A stretch of DNA of 64,000 bases from Bog-532 sp963742875. GTDB taxonomy: Bacteria; Actinomycetota; Actinomycetes; Streptosporangiales; Streptosporangiaceae. The stretch's first letter is position 1; every line of letters begins with the position of its first letter. The position numbers were made by a program, and so were the translations under genes. Positions 27,021 to 37,039 of the stretch are shown here, piece by piece. The stretch spans positions 310,001 to 374,000 of the forward strand of contig CAVUNO010000012.1 in the NCBI GenBank assembly GCA_963742875.1, read 5' to 3'. The notes beneath the pieces were generated by a model. That model was not told the origin of the DNA, ran no database searches, and worked only from the letters and a program-made list of their open reading frames with translations.

Positions 27021-27824
27021 ATGCCCGCCCCTAGTGTGGTCCGCCTTCGCAGTGCCGCTGGCGCCGCCCGCGACCAAGCCCAGTTTCTGCTCGGGCAGGT
27101 GGGGCTCGCCCACTCCAGTAGCCGGCTGACCCGCGACGCCTCGCAATACTGGTCCGGCCAGTCCGGCAACCGCTGGCAGAACGACTCGCATTGGCGCGGC
27201 GGGAGCGAGTTCGCCGACTCCGACCGCTGGGCGGCCATAGGCCAGGAGCATCTGCAGTTGTTCCAGCGCTTGCAGCGGACCGTGGATGAGCCCGCACCGT
27301 TGAAGAGGATCGTCGACTGGGGATGTGGGGGAGGCGCCAACGCGGTGTCTTTCGCGCCGCTGGCTGAGGAGTTCATCGGCGTCGACGTCGCCGCCGACAG
27401 CGTCGAGGAGTCCGCACGGCGGGTAGCCCAGACCTGCTCAACCCCCTTCGTCAGGGTCCTGGCAGACCTGGCACGCCCGGAGGAGGCCATCAGGCACATG
27501 CCCCGGCCCTGCGACCTGTTCCTGTGCCTCTACGTCCTCGAACTCGTCCCAACGCAAGCGTATGGGCTGCGCGTCATGCGCGTCGCCTACGACCTGCTCG
27601 GGCCAGGCGGACAGGCGTTCGTGCAGATTAAGTACGCCACCGGATCGTGGCGCACCCGGCCGCGGCGGCGCAGCTACCGTTCGGCCGTAGCGGGCACCAC
27701 CTACCGTATCGAGGAGTTCTGGACGGCCATGGTGGGCATCGGATTCCGTCCCGAGGTCGTCGCACTCGTGCCGAAGAACGACCTCGACGAGCGCTACGCA
27801 TACTTTCTTCTGTCGAGGTCGTAG
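27021..27824 (+). CDS. Class I SAM-dependent methyltransferase
   Basis: 267 residues. The ATG follows GGGAGC. Motif I is RIVDWGCGGGANAVSF, the acidic motif II is FIGVDVAADSVEES, and LFLCLYVLELVPT is the motif IV region. The fold belongs to the Methyltransf_11/25 group, which includes O- and N-methyltransferases acting on sugars and lipids. It has its own copy of the EPS motif and stands apart from other genes, so it is probably transcribed alone. The substrate is unknown. Confidence 0.75.
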   Translation: MPAPSVVRLRSAAGAARDQAQFLLGQVGLAHSSSRLTRDASQYWSGQSGNRWQNDSHWRGGSEFADSDRWAAIGQEHLQLFQRLQRTVDEPAPLKRIVDWGCGGGANAVSFAPLAEEFIGVDVAADSVEESARRVAQTCSTPFVRVLADLARPEEAIRHMPRPCDLFLCLYVLELVPTQAYGLRVMRVAYDLLGPGGQAFVQIKYATGSWRTRPRRRSYRSAVAGTTYRIEEFWTAMVGIGFRPEVVALVPKNDLDERYAYFLLSRS

Positions 27825-27915
27825 ACACTCGCACCCTGCGCCACGGCGCAGCACAAGTTTACTCTCATCCCCGGAGAGGAGCGCGTCTGTAACTATGAAG
27901 AGATTTCGCCAGAGC

Positions 27916-27927
27916 TGTATCACGGCC
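27916..27927 (+). promoter_or_regulatory. EPS motif copy upstream of the flippase gene
   Basis: TGTATCACGGCC. 75 bp downstream, at 28,003, lies an epimerase-like start (ATGACAGTTTTGGTCGCAGG, coding MTVLVAGDRG) that ends after a few codons. The flippase start is 330 bp from the motif. Confidence 0.5.
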
Positions 27928-28257
27928 GGGCCCCGGCGAGTCTTGTAGCTGGCGGGACCGGTTCCCCGCTTGACATGCTTCCAAGGTCCCGGGGATGGCA
28001 AAATGACAGTTTTGGTCGCAGGTGATCGCGGCCGCATCCGGGACGATTCTGGTTGGGTTAGCACCGTCGGCCAATCGCGCATCGATGCTGTGTCTGCCAC
28101 CTTATGCGGTGCCCTCGACAAGTCCGGCGGAACGTTCCAGCACGGTGTAGGCCTGGGGCCCAGACAGAGCTGCGGCAGGAGGTGGGACTTCAGGACCAGC
28201 GACCCCCTTGCTCCCAGTGCCGACGTTGGCACTTCACTACCGGTCAGAGTGCCGCCT

Positions 28258-29721
28258 ATGTCCGTTGAAGCGGTCAGCTTTAGAGAGGCGGCAGTGCTCA
28301 AAAGGTCACGGACTGCGATACTTTGGCGCTTGCGGCACCAGGCGGGGGCTCGTCTTGGCTGGGGTGTCGCAGACCAGGCGGTGTCCAGCCTGACCAACGC
28401 TGCGGTCAGCATCTACGTGGTCCACACCCTTGGGGCGGTTCAGTTCGGCGCCTTCACCCTCGCCTACGTGACCTACTCGTTCATGCTCAATGCGGCACGC
28501 GGCCTTGCTACTGACCCGCTGATGGTCAGGTTCAGCGGCGCGGACATCCGGACCTGGCGGCGGGCCGCCGCAGCCTGTACCGGGACAGCCACGGTGGTGG
28601 GACTGGGGGCTGGTGCCTGCGTGCTCGTGGCGGCCGCGCTGTTCAACGGCACGGCCAGGGCCGCCTTCCTCGCGCTAGGACTGACGTTGCCGGGACTAAT
28701 GCTGCAGGACAGCTGGCGATATGCGTTCTTTGCGATCGCACGGGGCAGTCAGGCATTCCTCAACGACATGGTCTGGGCATCGGTACTTATTCCGGCCCTG
28801 GTCCTCCTGCGAGTGACCGGCCACGCAAATGTCTTCTGGTTTGTTTTGGCGTGGGGCGCATCAGCGAGTGTCGGGGCTGCCGTCGGGCCGCTGCAGGCCC
28901 GGGTCGTTCCAAGGCTTTCGGGTGCATGGGGGTGGGTGTCGGATCATCGCGATCTCGGGCCCCGCTACCTTGCAGAGAACACCTCCAACAGCGGCGCGGC
29001 CCAGCTGCGTACCTACAGCATCGGCCTCATCGTGGGCCTGGCCGCTGTTGGCTACGTGCAGGCGGCCACCACGCTGATGGGCCCGTTCCTGGTCATCTTT
29101 ATGGGGATGTCCCTAGTTACGGTACCGGAGGCCAATCGGGTTCTGCGCCGCTCACCGCGGCACCTGGCGTTGTTCTGCCTGGTAATTGGCGGTGCACTCG
29201 CTATATCGGCGCTCGCGTGGGGAGTCGTGGTGCTGGTGGCGCTGCCGAGAGGGCTTGGCCACTGGCTTCTGGGCCCGATATGGCGGCCAACCTATCCGTT
29301 GGTGCTTCCGTATGTGATTTGCGTCATGGGCGCATGTGTCAATGTCGGCATCAGCGCGGGCTTGCACGCATTGGGGGCAGCGCGGCGGAGTCTGCGCGCC
29401 ATGGTTCTCACGTCCGCAGCCTTCCTCAGCCTTGGCGTGATCGGGGCGGCATGGGGAGGAGCAATCGGGACGGTGTGCGGCGTCGCGGTTGCGACTTGGA
29501 TTGGGGTGCTGATGTGGTGGTGGCAGCTGCGCGCGGCGCTACGAGAATCCGGCAAAGTACCTGCTAGTCCGTCATTCTGGTCGAGTCGCCGGTCTGAAGG
29601 CCAAGGCAGCGTCAAAGGGGCTTGCCTCCACCGACAGTGGGTCACGTGGCTGCACCGCCAGCCTAACCAACCGAAGGCGCCGCAACTGCTGCGGCCTGAT
29701 GAAAGTGAGGGCACAGAATGA
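28258..29721 (+). CDS. Wzx-type polysaccharide flippase
   Basis: About 487 residues from ATG 28258; GTG 28294 is an alternative. At least ten hydrophobic helices are visible, for example VGLGAGACVLVAAALF, VFWFVLAWGASASVGAAVG and VLVALPRGLG. The N-terminal RLGWGVADQAVSSLTNAAV is typical of MATE-like/PST oligosaccharide flippases. It would move lipid-linked EPS repeat units across the membrane for polymerisation. The open frame extends upstream to 27,970, but that part is leader and an epimerase stub, not flippase. Three relics of the same gene lie elsewhere here, so this is the only full copy. Confidence 0.82.
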   Translation: MSVEAVSFREAAVLKRSRTAILWRLRHQAGARLGWGVADQAVSSLTNAAVSIYVVHTLGAVQFGAFTLAYVTYSFMLNAARGLATDPLMVRFSGADIRTWRRAAAACTGTATVVGLGAGACVLVAAALFNGTARAAFLALGLTLPGLMLQDSWRYAFFAIARGSQAFLNDMVWASVLIPALVLLRVTGHANVFWFVLAWGASASVGAAVGPLQARVVPRLSGAWGWVSDHRDLGPRYLAENTSNSGAAQLRTYSIGLIVGLAAVGYVQAATTLMGPFLVIFMGMSLVTVPEANRVLRRSPRHLALFCLVIGGALAISALAWGVVVLVALPRGLGHWLLGPIWRPTYPLVLPYVICVMGACVNVGISAGLHALGAARRSLRAMVLTSAAFLSLGVIGAAWGGAIGTVCGVAVATWIGVLMWWWQLRAALRESGKVPASPSFWSSRRSEGQGSVKGACLHRQWVTWLHRQPNQPKAPQLLRPDESEGTE

Positions 29722-29939
29722 TCTGTATCCAGTGGGCAGCGGCTGCTCTTTTAGACTCAAATGCGTTGGAGTGCACACCACCGGGGCCAATGCCGCCGGG
29801 CTGCTTGCCATTTCAGCCGCGCAGTGATTGGGCACCAAGCGATGCGCAGTCGGAGACACGCGATGTGGGCACAGTCCCTATCCGTGGACCGTTGCTTCAC
29901 GGCTGAAGTCCAGGACCGTCTCACAGGATGGAGCGCGTG

Positions 29940-30767
29940 ATGTCGCAGTCATTCCATGGGCCCTCGCGTAAAGCACGAGTTACTGCCCAGTACGAAAGTG
30001 CGCAGGCGGCAGACGAGTATGCGCGCGCGCACGACGGCTCAGCGCCCGCGGGCAGATTCTTCAGGTCGCGGCTACGACTTGTCCAAGACGTCTTGGCGTC
30101 ATGCCCAGGAGGCGATTTGCTAGATGCGGGGTGCGGTCCGGGGGTCATGGTACTCACCCTGCTCAAGTCCCGCCCGCATGACTTCCGCATCACGGCGCTA
30201 GATCAGTCCCCCGCTATGGTCAAATATTGCGCGGACAGTGTGCGGGAAGTCGGCGAGGTACGCGCAATGGTCGGTGAGCTGGAGGCGATGCCCTTGGGTG
30301 ACGCCAGCTTTGACGTCACTCTTGTCATGGGTGCATTGGAGTATACCAATGTACAGGCGGCAGTCCAGGAGATATCTCGGGTCACCCGTCAGGGTGGTCT
30401 GGTCATCGTAACCATGCTCAATCCCCTTAGCCTATACCGACTGACGGAGTGGTTTCTTTACTGGCCTTTGCTCCGGATGGCCGGAGCGATCCAGAGATTT
30501 TTCGGTACCCCTGCCGAACGGCGCCGTGGAGCACGCCGCAGCGGCGTACACGCGCTTCCCGCAGGCAAGCTCCAACGATTGTTGAGGCACGTCGGCCTGC
30601 AGCCGGTTGACGTTATATATTTCGACGTTACGCCACTCATCCCGCCCTTCGATCGCCTCCCGCGAACGAAGCTTAAGGCCCGACAAACTGCGCATGCACG
30701 TACCGTAACTCGTGGCTGGCGCCGCTGGATGGGAACCGCGTATCTCGTCGTCGCACGGCGCTCCTAG
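29940..30767 (+). CDS. Class I SAM-dependent methyltransferase
   Basis: 275 residues from ATG 29940, chosen for GGAG seven bases upstream; ATG 29928 is in frame. Motif I DLLDAGCGPGVMVLTLL and motif II ITALDQSPAMVKYC are clear, and FDVTLVMGALEYTNVQAAV is the motif IV region (Methyltransf_11/25). The C-terminal 90 residues are basic and hydrophobic (FLYWPLLRMAGAIQRFF), perhaps for membrane contact. The acceptor is unknown; EPS decoration is inferred from position. Confidence 0.75.
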   Translation: MSQSFHGPSRKARVTAQYESAQAADEYARAHDGSAPAGRFFRSRLRLVQDVLASCPGGDLLDAGCGPGVMVLTLLKSRPHDFRITALDQSPAMVKYCADSVREVGEVRAMVGELEAMPLGDASFDVTLVMGALEYTNVQAAVQEISRVTRQGGLVIVTMLNPLSLYRLTEWFLYWPLLRMAGAIQRFFGTPAERRRGARRSGVHALPAGKLQRLLRHVGLQPVDVIYFDVTPLIPPFDRLPRTKLKARQTAHARTVTRGWRRWMGTAYLVVARRS

Positions 30768-30791
30768 TCTCAGTTATTTGTTCCTTGTGCG

Positions 30792-31050
30792 CGGGACCGC
30801 GCGGAACACGAAACCCGCGGCCCGGGCCTTGATCGCCAGATCCACGCCGATCACCAGCTTGGTCCGGAACGCCGGATCGCTCTTCCCTTTCGGGAAGTGG
30901 CTGGCCGGGGTATAGGGCACCGCATGCAGCGGGGTATTAGAGCCGCTCGGCAGCCCGCACCGTGGTGACGGTGACTACGCCGTTATTGGTCTTGCCGTAC
31001 CGGCCCAGCCACTGATGGCCCACGTGCGCGGTCGCCGGATCCGCCCGGAG
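30792..31050 (-). pseudogene. IS701-family transposase fragment
   Basis: The minus strand encodes AHVGHQWLGRYGKTNNGVV, then a TAA stop after AAERL. In the next frame it gives LHAVPYTPASHFPKGKSD and LVIGVDLAIKARAAGF. These are consecutive pieces of IS701 transposases. A stop, a frameshift and truncation at both ends make it a relic. Confidence 0.7.
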
Positions 31051-31065
31051 CAGTTCTAACTAGAA

Positions 31066-31161
31066 TGTATCAGGGCGGGACCGTCGCGGATCTCCTAAGT
31101 TGCGGGTGGTCGTTTGGGGCCGCAGGTCCGAACTCATCTCTTCGAACTCTGAAGGCTAGCG
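31066..31161 (+). promoter_or_regulatory. EPS motif copy and epimerase-type leader
   Basis: The motif TGTATCAGGGCGGGAC is at 31066-31081. The leader aligns with the 20,063 and 40,642 copies and ends in GCGATGAGAGG. It could drive the RmlC-like gene at 31,424 across the stubs in between. Confidence 0.5.
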
Positions 31162-31345
31162 ATGAGAGGTCGTTTGTGGATGATCGTCGCTGCATCGGAA
31201 CCGTCCTTGTCTTGTGCTGCATGCAGCCGGGCGCGAGGTCGGCGGAGAATGAACGCGGTTGCCCGGCTGAGCACTGGCTTCCGGTTTGCAACGGCGGGGG
31301 AACTACTTTTCTGAGCCCTCTCGATGCCCTGACGGGCGCTGTGGG
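31162..31345 (+). pseudogene. Fused 5' stubs of epimerase and GT2 genes
   Basis: 31,162 to about 31,212 aligns with the first 50 bases of the epimerase gene (GATCGTCGCTGCATCGGAAC against GATCGTGGCTTCATCGGAGC). 31,248-31,345 aligns with the first about 100 bases of the GT2 gene at 20,395 (ATGAACGCGGTTGCCCGGCT) but contains stops. It records the same promoter-epimerase-GT2 order as 20,063-20,480. Confidence 0.65.
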
Positions 31346-31423
31346 TCAGTTTGCGGATAGAGCGCCTTGTCGAGCTGGCGATAGAGCGTAGGTACTCGGC
31401 GCTGGCGCCGGAAGGGAGGCCTT

Positions 31424-31972
31424 GTGAACGTCTGTCCTGTCCCACACATCGCCGGTGCACTGTTGTTCAGGCCGACGCCGCACGTGGACGAGCGCGGCTT
31501 CTTCTGTCGTACCTTCGATGTGGAGGTGACGCGCGCGGCCGGCATCGACCCGACCGCGTTCGCTCAGGACAGCCTCTCCCGCTCGGTGCGCGGCGTGGTG
31601 CGAGGCCTGCACGTGCGGCGCGGGGACGGAGAGGCGAAGCTCGTGCGATGCTCCTACGGCGCGATCTTCGACGTGGTCGTCGACCTGCGGCCCGCGTCTC
31701 CGACGTACCGTAACTGGGAGAGCTTCGAACTGCGCGACGATGAACAGGTGTCGCTCTACGTGCCGGTCGGCTGCGCACACGGGTTTCAGGCCCTCACCGA
31801 CCTAGCCGACGTCTCCTATCGCATCGATCGCCCGCATGACCCTAATGAGGACGTATCGATTGCCTTCGATGACCCCGAACTGGCCATCCCATGGCCGCTT
31901 CCTGTGGCCGCCATGTCGTCGCGGGACCGAGTCGCCCCGCCGCTCACTGCCGCGATGAAGTTGCTGGCCTGA
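31424..31972 (+). CDS. dTDP-4-dehydrorhamnose 3,5-epimerase-like protein (RmlC/RfbC family)
   Basis: 182 residues with a GTG start behind GAAGGGAGG. The cupin fold shows DERGFFCRTFD, FAQDSLSRS, VVRGLHVRRGDGEAKLVRC (the RGLH carries the catalytic His) and LYVPVGCAHGFQAL. VSYRIDRPHDP lies where the second catalytic residue, a Tyr, is expected. It epimerises C3 and/or C5 of a 4-keto-6-deoxy nucleotide sugar. In clusters with RfbF and C-methyltransferases the relatives often act on non-rhamnose sugars, so the substrate stays open. The length is normal. Confidence 0.85.
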   Translation: MNVCPVPHIAGALLFRPTPHVDERGFFCRTFDVEVTRAAGIDPTAFAQDSLSRSVRGVVRGLHVRRGDGEAKLVRCSYGAIFDVVVDLRPASPTYRNWESFELRDDEQVSLYVPVGCAHGFQALTDLADVSYRIDRPHDPNEDVSIAFDDPELAIPWPLPVAAMSSRDRVAPPLTAAMKLLA

Positions 31973-31996
31973 GCCCGCGCGGGTGCGCAGGGACTC

Positions 31997-32828
31997 CTAT
32001 GCCATTTCCGGGCTCTGGCTGTTGACGGGCGTGGCAACACCGGATCGTTCCGGGTCCCAGATCATCCAGGGGCAGTTCCCGCGCTGGTACATCTCCTCCA
32101 GCTGGGCACGTTCGTTGACGGTGTCGGCGGGTGACCAATATCCCTTGTACGCGTAGGCGAGGACGCGTCCTCTGGGGGACTAGCCGCCGCATGAGCGCGT
32201 CCTCGACGAGGTCTTCGCCTTCATGAAGGTGATCGAAGATTTCCGGCCGAAGCAGGAAGTAGCCGCCGTTCTCCCACTGGCGCAGGTCCTGCATGGGAGT
32301 CACCTGGGTGATGATCCCGTCCTCGCCAATATCCACCACGTGGTGCGACGACTGAGGCGGCACCGCAAGCAAGCTAGCTACCGCGCTGCTGGCCTCGAAC
32401 CGCTCGATCACGTCGGGCAGCGGCGCGGTCGTGAGTACATCCGCGTAGTTAGCCATGAACATTTCTTCGCCGTCGACGAAACGGCGGACCCGGCGCAACC
32501 GCTCGCCGATTGCCGAGTTCAGGCCCGTATCGACGAGGGTGATCCGCCAGTCGGAGATATCGGTGCTGAATAGCTTGACGTCACGGGCACCGTTCTCGAT
32601 GACGAAGTCGTTGGATCTCGTCTCGTCGTATGTCAGGAAGAAATCCTTGACGGCCGAGGCGCCGTAACCGAGACACAGCACGAAGTCGGTGTGCCCGTGA
32701 TGAGCGTAGTAGCGCATGACGTGCCAGAGCAGCGGACGCTCGCCGACCATGGCCATCGGCTTGGGAGCAGTGCTGACGCCATCGCGCATGCGCATCCCAA
32801 GGCCACCGCAAAAAAGGACAACCTTCAC
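31997..32828 (-). pseudogene. Second glucose-1-phosphate cytidylyltransferase, one-base frameshift
   Basis: It is about 85 percent identical in sequence to the 24,235 gene by eye. The N-terminal 225 residues are intact, including the CGGLGMRMRDG signature. A single-base change near 32,170-32,180 after RRLVPQ breaks the frame. The continuation AYAYKGYWSPADTVNERAQL to a TAG at 31,997 lies in the next frame. It starts 18 bp after the methyltransferase gene on the same strand, so the two form an operon. Confidence 0.8.
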
Positions 32829-32845
32829 TGTTCATACCCCCCACT

Positions 32846-34079
32846 TCAGACAATTTCAAGTGCTGGAATCGGGAAGACCAACCGACCGCCCCACGACCGG
32901 ATATATGCAAGCTGCTGGCTGATCTCTTCCCGCAGGTTCCAGGGCAGGACGAGTATGTAATCTGGCCGGGTTTCGGCGATGTGTTCCGGCGGGTAAATAG
33001 GGATATGCGTGCCGGGGAGGAATTTACCTTGCTTCCACGGGCTCCGGTCGACGGTGTACGCGAGCAGATCCGAGCGGATGCCGCAGTGGTTGAGCAGTGT
33101 GTTCCCCTTGCCCGGGGCGCCGTAGCCGGCCACTGACCGGCCCGCCGCCGCCGCCGAGAGCAGGAACTCCAGCAGGTTGCTCTTGATCTGCAGCACTTCC
33201 CGGGCGAATCCGTCATGGCCGGCCACGGTGTGCAGTCCGGCCGCCGCCTCCTCCTCGAGCACCGCCTTCACCCGCGCTGTTGGCTCACCGACGCCCTCGG
33301 CAGGCCGCGCGTAGACGCGGAGCGAACCGCCGTGCGTGCTCAGATCGTCAACGTCAACGACCTGCAATCCAGCCGTGGCCAGGGCCTGGGATGAGGTGCG
33401 CAGGGAGAGATAGGAGAAATGCTCGTGATAGATGGTGTCGTACTGCCGCCGCTCGATGAGCCGGAGCAGATGCGGGAACTCCAACGTGACCAGGCCGGTG
33501 TCCTTGACCAGTGCGCGCAGGCCGGCCGCGAAGCCCCGGATATCAGGCACGTGGGCGAATACGTTGTTCCCCGCCACCAGGTCGGCCTGCCCGTATTCCT
33601 CAGCGATCTCCCGGCCAGTTTCGGCGCCCAGGAACTGGACGACGGTCCGGATTCCCCGGGCGTGAGCCGCCTCGGCGACGTTCGCCGGCCGGCTCGACGC
33701 CGAGCACCGGAATCTCCCGGGCCTGAAAATGCTGGAGCAGATAACCGTCATTGCTCGCGACCTCGGTGACCAGGCTGCCGGAATCGAGGCCAAGCCGGCC
33801 GATCATTGCCTCGGCGTACCGCCCGGCGTGCGCCACCCATGAATCGGAGTACGACGAAAAATACGCGTAGTCGGAGAAGATGTCCTCGCCGGCCACGTAC
33901 GCGGGCAGCTGCACCAGGAGGCAAGATTCGCACAGCCGGACGTGCAGCGGATAGAAGCTCTCCGCATCGTCCAGCCGCTCTGCGGGGACGTAACTCTCGC
34001 AGAGCGGGGACATTCCCAGGTCGACGAATGTATGGGTAAGTTCCGCGCCACACAGGCGACATTTCGGCAGCAACAACAT
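32846..34079 (-). pseudogene. Zinc-binding sugar C-methyltransferase (TylC3-like), one-base frameshift
   Basis: The start at 34,079 follows AAGGGGAG. The N-terminus holds the four-Cys domain (CRLCGAELTHTF, CLLVQLP), then VTEVASNDGYLLQHF (SAM motif I) and GVEPAG. An extra G near 33,690 shifts the frame; the second part has ADLVAGNNVFAHVPDI, LIERRQYDTIYHEHFSYLSL and the C-terminal domain SVAGYGAPGKGNTLLNHCGI. With one base removed it would be a full protein of about 410 residues of the NDP-hexose C-methyltransferase type (methyltransf_13/14). It is followed by the second cytidylyltransferase gene. Confidence 0.8.
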
Positions 34080-34124
34080 CTCCCCTTGGAACTGTCCGTA
34101 CCGAGAGTGCGGAAGAACATTTTT

Positions 34125-34136
34125 CCGGTTGATACA
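34125..34136 (-). promoter_or_regulatory. EPS motif copy upstream of C-methyltransferase
   Basis: On the minus strand this reads TGTATCAACCGG, 45 bp before ATG 34079. It keeps TGTATCA and CCGG but lacks the GG between them. A related GTGTATCAAACCGG lies at about 34,277-34,290 in the same strand sense. Confidence 0.4.
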
Positions 34137-34320
34137 TCAGTCAGTTTTACAAATTGGAACGATAAGATATCTTCGTGCCGGGCCTTCGCTGGCGCTGCAG
34201 CCGCCGGAGCGCTTGCCGACTCGGCCCGGTGCTGTGGGCACGGTGCTGTGCACGACCAGAAGATGACTGAGCCTGCCGGTTTGATACACATGCGTCGGCG
34301 CGCGGGAAGGAAGATACGAA

Positions 34321-35446
34321 ATGGGGGAACCTGTGTGCCGGGCGTGTGCCGGGCAGGCCGGTCAGCTGGTGCTTGACCTGGGGGAGCAGCCGGCCTGTGA
34401 CTATTTCCCGCGATCCGGCGACCCTGGGCCCGATCCTGCCTATCCGTTGCAGATGTGGCTGTGCTCAACCTGCGGTCTGGCCCAGTTGGTGGCCGACCCC
34501 ACGGTGCCCGAGGAGCCGCGGGGACTGAGCCGGCCGCCCTGGTCGCACAGGCCGCCGACGCCGTGGACCGGGTCGCCGCGGCCGGTTTGCTGGCTGATGG
34601 TGGCCGGGTGGCCGAGTACGGTAGTCCCCACGGCGGCTCATGGCTGGACCTGCTCGCTCGCCGCGGGCTCACGCCCGTGCCGCAGGGCGAACCGGCCGAC
34701 GTGGTGCTTGACTGTTTCGGGCTGATGCACGCTGCGGATCAATCCGCCGCCATGGCCGAGCGGGTGTCCCGGGTAGTCCCGGGTGGAGTGCTGCTGCTCC
34801 AGTACCACTCGCTCGATGCGATCATCCGGGGTGGGCAGTGGAACGCGCTCCGGCACGGGCATTACGCCTACTACTCGGCCATCGCGCTCGCGGCCATGCT
34901 AGCCGCACAGGGATTCAGTACCCGCCGGGCCTGGCAGTTCGAACTGTATGGCGGCACCGTGCTGCTGGCCGCCAGCCGCGACGCCGACCCGCCCATCCCC
35001 CCGATGATTCGGTGTCGGCGCTGCTCAGCCAGGAGGCCAGGGCCGGTGTCCGCGACCCGGCGGCGCTCCGCGCTCTTCAGCGCGATGCGCAGGCCCGGGC
35101 CCGGGGACTGCGTGACTGGCTCCTCGCAGAACGATCCGCCGGGAACACTGTGCTCGGATACGGCGCCGCTTCACGCGCGGTGGCGCTGCTGCGCTGGGCC
35201 GGAGCGGACAGCAGTCTCATCCATGCGGTCGTCGATGCCTCGCCCGCTAAGCGAGGCCGGAGGATGCCCGGTACGGATATTCCTGTGGTGGGGCCGGCCC
35301 GGCTCGCCGCGGATCGGCCAGCCGCGGTTGTCCTCTTCCTTGCCGACCTGCTGCCAGAGGTCCGGGCGGCGTTCCCGGAGGTCGAGGCAGCGGGTGGCCG
35401 CTGGGTGAATGCGGAGATGCTCGGCTCCGGCTCGGCCGTTGGCTGA
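34321..35446 (+). pseudogene. Second zinc-binding C-methyltransferase-like gene, at least two frameshifts
   Basis: The frames in order are CRACAGQAGQLVLDLGEQPA with CSTCGLAQLV (zinc domain), then PADVVLDCFGLMHAADQSA, LLLQYHSLDAIIRGGQWNAL and HYAYYSAIALAAMLAAQGF, then NTVLGYGAASRAVALLRWAG and PVVGPARLAADRPAAVVL. Breaks lie near 34,515 and 35,005. The order matches the C-methyltransferase family, but the usual SAM motif I is poorly kept (VAEYGSPHGGSWLDLL). It is the most diverged of the three family members here. Confidence 0.7.
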
Positions 35447-35628
35447 CGAGCCAGAGCCGGTTTCCTGCTGCTGGCCAGCGTCACCGGCTAAACGGAAGTT
35501 CCCCCCAGGCTCATAAGGCCCATCATGTCTGCCCTGGATAGAGCTTCAGGTGCCGGACTTACATGCCTACGGTATTGTGCGTCCACGTTTTCCCAGGTGA
35601 ACAGGGATGTCAGATCATCCGGGGGGAA

Positions 35629-36206
35629 CTAGGCTAAAGATGAGTGCAGGAGATCCCGGAGACGGGCCAGGCATCGGCTGCGGGTGGGGCCGATGCTGCC
35701 GACCGGGAGCCCGAGCTGGTCGGATATTTCGGCGTAGGAAGCTGGCGGGTCGGCCATGAGCAGTTCGAGCATGCGCTGCCACCGCCGGGGCAGACAGGAC
35801 ATTGCCTCGCGGACCATCTGCGTGCGCTCGGCGCAGAGCAGGCGCTCGTCGACCTCCGGTTCGGGTGGGGCCGCCCCCTCCAGGACGATGTCGTCGTCGG
35901 CCAGGACTACTTTTTTCTTGCCGCGAGGCCGCGCAGGCATTCGTTCCGCGCGGTGGCCGCGAGCCAGGAACCCACGCGATCCGGGTTCTCGATCTTGTGA
36001 ATGTTCTCCAGCAGTCGCAGCCACGTCACCTGGGTGACGTCTGCGGCGTCACTCTCGACCAGTTTGAAATCCCTGGTGATGGCCCAGATGAGCCGCGCGT
36101 ACTGGTCGACCAGGCGCTCCCACGCCCAGCGGTGCCCCTCAGCAGCGCGCCGCACGAGTCGTGCGACGTCCAAGGCTCCGGCATCTTCTACCTGCGTCGT
36201 CGTCAT
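35629..36206 (-). pseudogene. ECF-type sigma factor, copy 1, frameshifted
   Basis: It is nearly identical to the intact copy at 38,804-39,487. Region 2 (LVDQYARLIWAITRDFKLVE, SDAADVTQVTWLRLL) and region 4 (MVREAMSCLPRRWQRMLEL, YAEISDQLGLPVGSI) are both present but in different frames. One A is missing in the purine run after GLAA: copy 1 has CAAGAAAAAAG where copies 2 and 3 have CAAAGAAAAAAG. The product would end after AARKK. Stop at 35,629. Confidence 0.8.
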
Positions 36207-37039
36207 CCGGCCCTCCCAGCAGTCGTTACCGCACCAGTTCGAAGAGGTCGTGCAGATTCAGAGCGGGATTGGTATCGAAAAGGGGCCGGATGCCGGACGC
36301 GGGTAATACTTACTCCGTGCGCGGATAGCAGCAGACCGGCTTATCAGGAAAGATCAGGTGGCAATTGGCTGATAGGCGTCTGGCCAGCCGGGGCCGAATC
36401 TCTGCCCTGCCGGTCAGAACGCGCACTACCATGACAAGTCCCCACTGCCCAGGTCCCCCCTGGCCTCACATGCCTCGGCCTTGCTGGACGCCTTGCCCGC
36501 GCGCGCCGAGGGGGCGCCGAGGGGGCCATGTACCAAGATCTGCAAACATACCAAAACGTCCGCTACTGCACTGGACCCGATATTTCTCTTTTTAGGAGGG
36601 GTTCGAAGCTGAACGGATTCAGTAAAGAAGCCTTGCAGATACTTTCGGGACCTTTGGCCGTACCTCCGGCTCGGGTTCGTTGCGAAAGCCCATGCCAGAA
36701 AGTAAAATTCTCGTTGCCTACTGTTATTACCGCAGGGGACAATGTCATGCTGACGTGGCGCTCGTCCGCCGTCGGCGAGGCATCCGTGTGCCGTCTCCTC
36801 CTGGCCAGACAGCGATATAATGTTGCACGGGGAAAAATTTAACCAATCTGATATATAAGCGTCTTGTGCATGCAGGGCCATGTAGGCGCCCAGCGGGGAA
36901 AGGCGATAATGACGCCGCGGCTGCGTATCATCTCCAGACAGTCGCCAATGCCCGGTGGGGTTAATGATTTCCCCGGTGCTGCTGTGCCTTCTTGATGTGG
37001 TCTCTTCAGCGCGGTCGCCCGTGCGGGTCCGGGTGATGT
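36207..37039. other. Sigma-gene upstream region, repeated at 39,488-40,289
   Basis: No large gene. It is AT-richer than its surroundings and contains a possible short ORF at 36,909 (ATGACGCCGCGGCTGCG) behind GGGGAAAGGCG; the matching ORF in copy 2 ends at a different codon, so I do not call it a gene. Copy 1 has about 60 extra bases (near 36,612-36,690) relative to copy 2. The conservation with no ORF suggests regulatory DNA or plain recent duplication. Confidence 0.5.

Noticed and set aside
27970..28257. N-terminal extension of the flippase from 27,970
   Set aside because: This part aligns with the leader and an epimerase stub, not with the flippase relics, and is not hydrophobic.
36909..36995. 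28-codon ORF behind GGGGAAAGGCG in sigma block copy 1
   Set aside because: The block copy 2 version ends at 18 codons with a different C-terminus, so there is no sign of selection on a protein.
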